Below, piece by piece: positions 18,583 to 25,309 of a stretch of 25,309 nt of DNA. A program made the position numbers and the translations under genes. This DNA comes from Porphyra umbilicalis (lineage: Eukaryota; Rhodophyta; Bangiophyceae; Bangiales; Bangiaceae). Position 1 is the stretch's first letter. Each line of letters starts with the position of its first letter. Location: contig KV919309.1 in assembly GCA_002049455.2 (NCBI GenBank), positions 1 to 25,309 on the forward strand, written 5' to 3'. Below the pieces are notes generated by a model. It saw only the letters and a list, made by a program, of their open reading frames with translations, was not told the origin of the DNA and searched no databases.

Positions 18583-20495
18583 CCAACAATATGGCCACAC
18601 GGCCCGACATGCGAGACGTTTCACCCACCCTGACAGCGGCGATGACAGCATCGCCAAAGAACCAAGAAAGTATTAGAATTACGTATTTGTCATGCGCCCT
18701 CTGGACCACGAATAAACTATTGTTCAGTCACCCTAAATGCTACGGATTGTCTTAACTATGACTGTTCCGAACACGGCGGCCTCGCAGACAAGCGTGGACT
18801 GGGGGCATGATGGAGCGCGGACTGGCGGCACGGCGCGATTTCTGCGTTGGTACCTGTTGATCGTACGCCATAGAATGTTCACTTTTCTCGTGGTGGGGTG
18901 GTGCAAACTGGATACACGAACGTGCGCGCAGTATACAGAAAAGAGATGCACAGTGTCAAAACCTTCGATGCAAGGTAGCGTGCGCAACGCCGGGGTTTAA
19001 TCGCGGCATTTTCAACAAGCACAGACACATCACGAGTGTCCTTGGAATTGCGCCGTCGGTGGGAAAGGGATGTGGGTGAGCATAGAAATGGGACGAGGCC
19101 GGGAGAAGTGTTTTATTGACGAGGCTGTTCGGCCGCACACCGCTGGGGGGGGCACCCTGAGGGCGCGATGCTCTGGGGCCTGAATCGCCAGAGAGTATGA
19201 GTTCCTTAGAACTCATCTGGGGTTCGTACTGATGCCTTTAGGTACCAAGGGCGGAAGTCATAAAATCCCATATGAAAATCTCGCAGATAATCCAGGACAT
19301 GCGCTACACATGCACTGAAGAGGGGTTGAAATCGGAGCCAGCTTGGGAATGGCTTAAATATTTCAATGTGTGGTGGGACGCGGATAACTGTGTGGATCAG
19401 AGTGAATGCACGTGGAGCACGCATATCCAATCGTTACAAGGATGGCTGAGAGCCGTCCTGAGGAAGCCGTGGTAGCCAGTCCTTACAATTTTCGAGTTGT
19501 AACGACTGGACAGGAATTCGTCTCAGTATCCGATTATCCTACGTGCATGGTGCGTGGGCCTGTAACGAGAGGTATAACCTACTCTCATTCGGGGTATGGG
19601 GACCGCCGGGGGGACCGGGAACTTGAAATCGACTTGATTTGGTTTCTGACAGCAGATCGCCACAATTCGATTGGTTGACTCTCATCGCTATCAAACCAAT
19701 CCCATGTCCCGGAATGCACGTATCAATAGAAGCCCCCCCCAGCGGCAGTGGGGGCTGTTAGCGAAGCTCGTGCAAATGCCTTTTGCAAGAACTACACGCC
19801 AATGTGAACCGACAAATACTTTCTGAGCAGCATCCAAGCACGTATCTTGTCGCCACGTTGGCCAAAGATCCGCTTTCTTCGTCTCAGCTATCAGGCGCCA
19901 CCCACGTCCTTCCCTGCCGTTGTTGACAGTCCTCCGGCACCCAATCCCCCTTTTCTGTCGGCCTTCTGGTTGAGAAATCGCTTTGGTCCAGGACTCTTTT
20001 TATCCTGGTCAAACTACCCCCTCACCTCTCATCGCAGACCGCGGCGCCCCAGCGCCCCCTCCCCACAACCAAACGCAAAATGACCACATTCTGTCATCGC
20101 CGTCATCACACACACACCCCACCAAGCCTGAGCCCTCGCAATGGACCACCACACTGGAGGCTCGCTAGCACGAGTTGGGGGGACAGCCTCCAGGCCAAAA
20201 CTACAACAGCCGAAACCACACTCTCACTTCTCATTCTAATTCCATTCCCAACACAATACGACAGAGCGACATCCGCAGAATGCAGCGAGGGGTGTACCTC
20301 CAGCAACCACCAATCAAAGAATAGATCGACCAAGTGTCGCTTCCGAGGTAAGAATGGACGGTCAGGAACCCGGAACGCATCCCACCTGGATCAAGGCAGA
20401 TTGACCAATCAGCGCCCCTATTGGGACAGCTGGAGGGGCTCTTTCCGTGTCCGTCTCACAGAGGAGCTTCGCTAATCAATCTTTCTACATAAATT

Positions 20496-20637
20496 TGGCA
20501 GCGAGCACTGCGGTGAAAAACGCAGTGTCAGCGAGGCACCCTCGGGGCCCGCAGCGGAGGCGCGCAGCGCCGGAGCCGGGCCCCGAGGGTGCCGAAATGA
20601 CACTGCGTTTTTCGCGCAGAGCGGAGCGTGGCTGCCA
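20496..20637. repeat. 142-bp near-perfect hairpin (foldback / MITE-like)
   Basis: The left arm GAAAAACGCAGTGTCA (20515-20530) and GGCACCCTCGGGGCCC (20535-20550) pair with 20598-20613 and 20578-20593, separated only by a 4-base mismatch. The loop is 20551-20577. The outer ends TGGCAGC and GCTGCCA also pair. No target-site duplication is obvious. It could be a foldback element or an RNA hairpin source. Confidence 0.8.
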
Positions 20638-20844
20638 CTAGGATTTGCCCCGGGAAACACTGCACGGCGGCCGGCAGATGGCAGAGGTTAAAACGTCAAT
20701 CTCTAAATCTGGAAATTCACCTGAGAGCGCTGCATGTGGGCTCCCGCTTTGGTTCTTAAACCTCTCGAGTGTGCCATGTACAGTAGATGTGGAAGGTGCG
20801 GCGCGGACGTGCGCGGTCCTCCCGCATGCCGAGCGGTCCCCCCA

Positions 20845-20902
20845 GCGGTCCCCCCCAAGAATACATCGGCTTATTCCAACGTATCATCCCTGGGGGGACC
20901 GC
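20845..20902. repeat. Short inverted repeat GCGGTCCCCCC / GGGGGGACCGC
   Basis: GCGGTCCCCCC at 20845 pairs with GGGGGGACCGC ending at 20902. A further GCGGTCCCCCC starts at 20833. The same GGTCCCCCC theme forms the 21-bp inverted repeat at 20913-20933. Confidence 0.6.
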
Positions 20903-20963
20903 TTACAGAACGCCGGTCCCCCCGGCGGTCCCCTTCGAGGGATAACCAGAGGTATAACCACAC

Positions 20964-21006
20964 CGCACACAAGTCGTGCAACCACACCGCACACATGTCG
21001 TGCAAT
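20964..21006 (+). repeat. Second pair of CGCACAC-AGTCGTG-AA motifs
   Basis: CGCACACAAGTCGTGCAAC (20964-20982) and CGCACACATGTCGTGCAAT (20988-21006), variants of the pair at 17012-17056, 24 bp apart. Presence near both ends suggests a shared binding-site family. Confidence 0.75.
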
Positions 21007-21281
21007 CGCACCACTCACGCCCGCACAGGAAAGGGACGGCCACGTACGCAACACGCAACCACGCGGGAAGAGTGAAGGTCCATGTACCTAGCATGTATGT
21101 ACCTAGCAGCCCCGAGTAGATATGGGAAAGAAAAGCAACGAAGAGGACCATTGCACACGCCAAAAACACATCATGCACGAAGAAGCAGAAGAGAAGGGAA
21201 CGCCGCGCAGAGGAGACAGATGCTGGTGCCAGACGCGCTGCACGCAGACACAGAACGTACGCACACTACCCTCCTCAGTAA

Positions 21282-21418
21282 ATGACTCTACTGACTCTCC
21301 CACTGGCTCCTATGACTCTCCAACTGACTCCACTGACTCAACTGACTCTCCAACTGACTCCACTGACTCCACTGACTCTGCAACGGACTCCACTGACTCT
21401 CCAACTGACTCCACTGAC
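21282..21418. repeat. Minisatellite of ACTGACTCY units
   Basis: About 15 copies of a 9-bp unit (ACTGACTCC, ACTGACTCT, ACTGACTCA), with a higher-order pattern in which CAACTGACTCC recurs. Translated on the plus strand it gives Asp-Ser-Thr/Pro repeats, but no supporting gene surrounds it. Confidence 0.9.
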
Positions 21419-21915
21419 CATCATACATACTGGCAGTTCGACTGACGTCCACATCATCACCTACAGATTTATCATTCACAGATACACACCAGCATCTCCC
21501 CGTGTGTCACACCATGTAGGTCTACATGACGACGCGAGATGATGTCACTGCCCAAAGCGGTGCAGGAGACGGATGCCTGGGACAATTCCAAGGCCAGGGT
21601 TGGCAGAGCACATGGCACCAAGGCGCCAACCGACGACAGAGCGTTCGGCGGGTGGGCGAGGAGGGAGGTAGAGCTGCAACGGGCTCGTAAGGTGTGGCAC
21701 TGAGAGCGACAAGGAGAAATCGGAACATGACAGGGGGAGGGGGAGGAGTGTGGTGCAAGGGCCGGCAGGGACTGGGAGACCGGATCGTCCTCGCCGGAGA
21801 TGAGCCGCAGACCCCCAGTCTCATGTGTGGCTGGCGCTCGGCCGGGGTCCGCCAACTAGTGTAAAAACTGGTTATTGGCCACCGAGCACATTGGGTGAAC
21901 TGGTTCGGTCCGGCG

Positions 21916-21934
21916 AACCAATTGGGCAACCCTA
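21916..21934 (-). repeat. Right terminal inverted repeat of the hAT-type element
   Basis: AACCAATTGGGCAACCCTA is the reverse complement of the left TIR except for one base. It is followed directly by the octamer duplication. Confidence 0.85.
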
Positions 21935-21942
21935 GCCGTTTG
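21935..21942. repeat. Right 8-bp target-site duplication GCCGTTTG
   Basis: Exact copy of 16759-16766, directly outside the right TIR. Confidence 0.85.
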
Positions 21943-22664
21943 CGCGAATGCCGAGTGTCCCGCCGAATCCGCGACTTTCATTCGATTGCTGATCGCGACA
22001 AACTGTCGGAATGCTGGCCAGATCTTCAGAACCAGGACGTTCGGAGACCAGCAGAACCTACAGTATCACGACACTCCTTGCGGATCCCTGTGCATCCATT
22101 GGCTCAAAACTACCTGCTGTCTGTTGGTTTCTTTCGAGGCTTGGTGGGTCCACAACTGGAAGCGCACAATACTATACTGTACAGTAGAAAGAAGCACCTG
22201 CAAGCGCACATTGGACGGAACTTGGGGCGGTCTTTTCTGAACAAGCACGCGGCAAGAGGCACCAGCATCACCAGCGACAGAGAGGAGGGTTGTCTGTAGG
22301 TGACGCTCAGGGTGTCTCCGTAGGGCCTCTGAACGAGTCATCTCAGAGCTTCTGGGCCACGCAGCTGCGGAGCGACCCGCCAGCGGCGCCCCACACGAGG
22401 GCCCTCATTTCCTGGAACAGCACGCATGTGTTATGTTGTTATGGTGTATTGTCGTTCGGCCAAAAAGTGGAGAGTCCAGGCCTGTCAAAGAGGCGCTGTT
22501 GTGCGTTTGATTGGCCCAAACGTCTGTCCGCCTGCCTGGGTCTGTTTAACTTCTGGCGCAACGACCATGACGAAGATGATTAGTAGGGATCCGGCCCAGT
22601 TAGGATAGGATTGGCCGAGGACCCCCGGTGGGGGCCTCGGGCCGGGCTGGCTTTCGCGGTTTAG
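21943..22664. other. Unassigned stretch between the hAT-type element and the gag-like ORF
   Basis: About 0.7 kb without a recognisable gene; short frames only. A GC-rich stem-loop, CCGAGG-A-CCCCC...GGGGG-C-CCTCGG, lies at about 22615-22640. This stretch may include the 5' non-coding part of the gag-like element, but no LTR or primer-binding site was found. Confidence 0.4.
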
Positions 22665-23905
22665 ATGGGAGGCGATCGCCGACGGCGGGGTGACTCCACG
22701 CCCGCCAACGGTCAATCTTCCTCGCGCTGTCTCCGTCGAGCGCCTCGGCTCGACGTACGCTCGAGCGATTGGCTCCTGGCCTATGGCCTGATTGACGATA
22801 CGACCCTTCTGCCCGCAGGTTTCCCTCGGCTTGATCCCTTTCTCCTGCGTTCGGCCTCAAGCGATCCGATCTCAACCTGCCTGCGCTCATCGCGGACGCC
22901 GGCGCGCGCCCCGAGGCTCATATCTGGGACCTCATATCCCGCCGCGTCAGCACCCTCGCCCGGGCCCTCCGCGTCCGTGAGATGTGGCAAACCACCACCC
23001 TGGCCTCTGAGCCCACGCTTCCTGGGGACACGCCGGTCGCCCGATTTGACCGCGTGCTCTCCACCCTCGCGCTGATGTGAACGCAGCTCCCCCACTCCTA
23101 CCAGTCCCCGACTATGCTCTACGACAAGCTCCTCGACGCCACTCGCTCGGAGTGGTTCGCCCAGTGCATCCTCGTCCACCCTGCCAACAACTCCCATGCC
23201 CTCATCTCCCACATTCAGCTCCTCCTTACCGCCGGGCCCCCTCCCCCCCCACGCCCTATGCCGCCGGTTACGCCCCTGCCCACCCCCCCCTCGACCTCCA
23301 CGCCGAACTTCCTCTCCGACTGCGCGCCTGTCGACGCGCCCCGCCCCGGCGACGCCGTCATTGTTGACGTCGAAGACGACCCCGCCGGCGACGACCAGTG
23401 CTGGTACGTGTTGAAGCGCCTCTGCGCCAATGCCACGACGCCGTACAAAACCGAGCGGACACCCTTTCGTCGCCCGTCCCCTAACCCCTCCAGCCCCTGC
23501 CACAACTGCGGCGCGCCCGAGCACTTCGCGTGCACCTGCCCCTCCCCTTGCCGCCCGCCCACCCCAACCCCCCCCTCCCGCGCCCACCTCACCACCCCGA
23601 CCATCATGTCGGACCAACTGCCATCCTACTCGCCGTCCCCTACCCCCCCGACCCCCTCCATACCTGCCATCCCCGCTCAGCCTTCCCCGGCCATCAACTA
23701 CGACGACGCCCACTTCGCCCCAGCCCTGCCTCTCTCCACCGTCTATGCTGTCACGGAGCCCGCTTCCGCAACCGCCATCACCGACATCGGCACGCCGGGA
23801 GATATTGTCGGGGACGCCTCGCTCCCGCGGCACCCGCAGCTGCTCCTTAGCCCCGTCCGCGCCGCCACCACCTCCTACGCGCTGAGGCACGACGCGCCTG
23901 CGTCC
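22665..23905 (+). pseudogene. Decayed retroelement Gag-like protein with CCHC zinc knuckle
   Basis: The main open part starts at about 22835 in frame 2 with SDLNLPALIADAGARPEAHI and ARALRVREMW. It meets an in-frame TGA at 23078-23080 and resumes as QLPHSYQSPTMLYDKLLD and WFAQCILVHPANNSHALISH. After a Pro-rich linker comes a zinc knuckle CHNCGAPEHFACTC (23498-23539), an exact C-x2-C-x4-H-x4-C, then a Pro/Thr-rich tail. A further frame (ATG 22665; DWLLAYGLIDDTTLL) may be the N-terminus joined by a frameshift near 22850. The zinc knuckle binds nucleic acid in Gag and in some LINE ORF1 proteins. No protease, reverse transcriptase or integrase follows, because the ORF is cut by a copia LTR at 23906, whose first bases TGTTGA supply the stop. 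Confidence 0.6.
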
Positions 23906-24304
23906 TGTTGAGGCAGCCCCCCAAGCCCGCGCAGGTAAGTCGGAGTTACCGCGGACTGCCTGGATAATTCCTGGAGTACTTATGCGGTCATCGGCTTGTT
24001 TGGCTGTGCCATTGTCATGCATTACTGTATGTGTGTGATATAAGTACTTGTACTTGTATATTGAGGGCAGCTCCTTTTGGAGCTGAGCTCGGGGAGATTC
24101 TCGTGGGGTCATCGAGGGGCGTCGCGATTTGTGGGGTGGAGAGAGCATGTACCCTCCAAGGGAGGGAGCACTGCGCTGGCGGGGGAGTGCGCCGGCAGAA
24201 CGTGGCGAGAGAGGCACACGGAGGGTTTAAGAGCCTGCTGGCCTCGCGCCTCAGACCGCTCTCGAGTAAAGCAACGCATCCACCCAACTACCGCTCACTT
24301 CACA
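23906..24304 (+). mobile_element. Ty1/copia 5' LTR (about 399 bp)
   Basis: Begins TGTTGAGG and ends TTCACA, fitting the TG...CA rule and resembling copia-type LTR ends. The 3' border is fixed by the primer-binding site starting at 24305. The 5' border is inferred from the TGTTG start and from the abrupt end of the gag-like frame there. A TATA-like GATATAAG (24037-24044) could be its promoter. No second LTR is in the window, so LTR identity and target-site duplication cannot be checked. Confidence 0.6.
24037..24044 (+). promoter_or_regulatory. TATA-like box in the copia LTR
   Basis: GATATAAG lies in the middle of the LTR, where the U3 promoter would be expected. No experimental support. Confidence 0.35.
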
Positions 24305-24319
24305 GGTTATGGGCCCAGC
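24305..24319 (+). other. Primer-binding site complementary to initiator tRNA-Met anticodon arm
   Basis: GGTTATGGGCCCAGC is the exact complement of the conserved eukaryotic initiator tRNA-Met anticodon stem-loop (GCTGGGCCCATAACC). Drosophila copia and related elements prime reverse transcription from the 5' half of this tRNA at this internal site rather than from the tRNA 3' end. Its position directly after the LTR's terminal CA supports the assignment. Confidence 0.85.
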
Positions 24320-24461
24320 TGTCGCTGGTGGTAACCGTCGTCTTCCCTGCGGTCGCTGACGAGACGACGTCGCTGGGATCGCGGTGTGTTCCGGCGTCGG
24401 GCGGGCGTGTTCTCCTCCCTACGTCGTTAGTGCGGCGCTGTGCGGCGCCGAGGTCGTCAAC

Positions 24462-24791
24462 ATGGCAGACCACGGCCGCTATGGCGGCCCGCGGTTTGCG
24501 CAGCTGGATGACGACTACAAGGTGTGGGCAGCGTACCAGCGTGCGCAGCTCAAGAAGGAGAAGCTCTGGGCGGCGGTCGTGACGGACCGACCGACATCTT
24601 CGTCCGACGACAAAAAGTCCGACCCGGTGGTCGACGCGTGGGACGCCATGAATGAGGCGGCGCTGGCGACCATCCAGATGTCGGTCAAGCCCGTGCACCT
24701 CAACACGGTCACGTCGGTGGACACGGCCAAAGATGTAGCGGTTCTATGCACCACCACGTTGGTTCGTCGTCCAGCCGAAGTGACCTCTTGA
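24462..24791 (+). CDS. Ty1/copia Gag N-terminal fragment (UBN2/DUF4219-type), truncated
   Basis: ATG 24462 opens a 109-residue frame. Residues 1-92 follow the copia Gag pattern: FAQLDDDYKVWAAYQRAQLK (the 'l.G.NY..W...m...L' block), EKLWAAV, then DAWDAMNEAALATIQMSV and SVDTAKDV (the 'A...I..sl......v....tA.e.Wd.L' block). After codon 92 (24737), where Trp-Asp-x-Leu is expected, the text becomes unrelated (AVLCTTTLVRRPAEVTS) and stops. The element is therefore broken or the sequence deteriorates there. The remaining Gag, protease, integrase and reverse transcriptase are not in the window. It lies 142 bases after the primer-binding site, the normal layout. Confidence 0.8.
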   Translation: MADHGRYGGPRFAQLDDDYKVWAAYQRAQLKKEKLWAAVVTDRPTSSSDDKKSDPVVDAWDAMNEAALATIQMSVKPVHLNTVTSVDTAKDVAVLCTTTLVRRPAEVTS

Positions 24792-25309
24792 TCAGCTCGG
24801 TCCGTCGAAGGAACTGCCCCGGAAATCGACCGACAGCCCAGCCTTCCCCCAACGGGAGGAGAGGATCACGGCAAAGCCCAGGGGGGAATCGTAGTCCAAA
24901 GCACAGTTGGTTTTATCAAACGGCGACGGGGACGGCGTCCCCGCTGTCAATAAACCCCTCCCAAACCGAACGCCGGTGGCCAAAGTAGCCACCCCAAATG
25001 CGCCAAACAGATAAATCCCTCCAAAGCGAAAAGTTCAAACAAGTAGTAGGGGGGCTGGTAAAACCACTTGGGAAAAGCCCCGCCCCCGACCGAATCCAAT
25101 CTCCCCGAGATCTGGACAGGTCATTCCCTTGCTGGCCCGGATCGGGATATTTTGGGGCGGCCCCCGGGGGTGTGCTGTCCACAGCTGAGGGGCCACGCCC
25201 CTTCCAACTGGGGACCCCCGACCGCCACACAGCCCCTCGTCGCGTGACGTGGCGTCCCTGCCCGTCCCGCGACGACCCCTGAGGAGGGGGTTCCAGCCCG
25301 GCCCCCCGG
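24792..25309. other. Unassigned terminal stretch, possibly low-quality sequence
   Basis: About 0.5 kb with no recognisable gene. Base doublets and triplets are unusually frequent (CCCC, GGGG, AAA) and no copia pol motif can be read in any frame, although pol would be expected downstream of Gag. It could be a contig end with uncorrected long-read errors, or unrelated DNA joined to the truncated copia element. Confidence 0.4.

Larger units (their letters stand above)
19568..20959. mobile_element. Possible nested insertion bounded by inverted and direct repeats
   Basis: A perfect 21-bp inverted repeat (19598-19618 against 20913-20933; core ACCGCCGGGGGGACC) flanks about 1.3 kb. Outside it, the 12-bp word AGAGGTATAACC occurs on both sides in direct orientation (19568-19579 and 20948-20959), with 18 and 14 bases between the word and the inverted repeat. 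This looks like an element inserted in the hAT-type copy, but the repeats are not directly adjacent to each other, so the exact ends and type are uncertain. No coding sequence is seen inside. Confidence 0.45.
16767..21934. mobile_element. hAT-superfamily DNA transposon, 5,168 bp, non-autonomous or decayed
   Basis: The left end reads TAGGGTTGCCCAACTGGTT. The right end, reverse-complemented, reads TAGGGTTGCCCAATTGGTT, a 19-bp inverted repeat with one mismatch. Directly outside both ends is the identical octamer GCCGTTTG. TIRs of YARNG form (here TAGGG) with 8-bp duplications define the hAT superfamily. The interior has lower GC than the host genes, short frames only, and no sequence I can read as a hAT transposase (no RNase H-like blocks or hAT C-terminal dimerisation motif). 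It contains subterminal repeats, a 104-bp tandem duplication, a possible nested insertion (19580-20947) and a minisatellite. It is probably mobilised in trans, or is an old autonomous copy whose gene has decayed or been replaced. The perfect duplication suggests the insertion is not ancient. Confidence 0.85.

Noticed and set aside
17874..18755. 293-codon plus-strand frame inside the hAT-type element
   Set aside because: It consists largely of the 104-bp duplication and TACCGA repeats translated; no transposase-like motif.
21895..22299. 134-codon plus-strand frame across the right TIR
   Set aside because: It starts inside the hAT-type terminus and crosses the target-site duplication; no domain.
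22781..24217. 478-codon minus-strand frame
   Set aside because: Antisense shadow of the gag-like gene and LTR; Gly/Arg/Val-rich without domains.
24305..24319. Considered as part of a tRNA-Met gene
   Set aside because: Only the anticodon-arm complement is present; no acceptor, D or T arms around it, and the LTR/Gag context explains it as a primer-binding site.

Overview
The window looks like nuclear DNA of a eukaryotic alga, most likely a bangiophyte red alga (Porphyra/Pyropia type). Three predicted proteins begin with Ala/Ser/Arg-rich leaders that keep an early phenylalanine (AFCGP, LTFVATG, AFVPVAG), the red-lineage style of plastid transit peptide. Coding GC is extreme, with long poly-Ala/Gly/Pro tracts. 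Genes read mostly without introns, and a mitochondrial carrier and LTR and DNA transposons are present. The taxon is inferred, not proven.

Left part (1-15.9 kb), gene-bearing and GC-rich: the 3' end of a TGS-domain protein (probably a RelA/SpoT homologue); a small basic plastid protein (minus); two convergent plastid-targeted ankyrin-repeat proteins (2693-3697 plus, 4600-5600 minus, the second frameshifted at an 18-G run); a very long low-complexity protein with only the end of a protein-kinase C-lobe (7720-13357, several frame changes, mostly near homopolymers); a convergent SLC25A39/40-like mitochondrial carrier that lacks its first repeat; and a compact kinase with HND/DFD motifs like a family common in ascomycete fungi.

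Right part (16.8-25.3 kb), transposon-rich: a complete 5,168-bp element with hAT-type termini (16767-21934) and a perfect 8-bp target-site duplication but no recognisable transposase. It contains subterminal repeats, a 104-bp tandem duplication, a minisatellite, a 142-bp hairpin and a possible nested insertion. Further right is a decayed CCHC gag-like ORF that is cut by a Ty1/copia LTR. That LTR is followed by a primer-binding site matching the anticodon arm of initiator tRNA-Met and by the first ~92 codons of a copia Gag. The last ~500 bases look unlike the rest and may be a low-quality contig end.

The host genes do not form a pathway. Two plastid ankyrin proteins, a small basic plastid protein and a stringent-response-like protein share a neighbourhood, but no operon logic applies. 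The most notable points are the hAT-type element without transposase, the copia element nested in another gag-like gene, the fungal-type kinase, and two genes (kinase tail, carrier) whose expected N-terminal domains are absent and replaced by low-complexity or minisatellite DNA.
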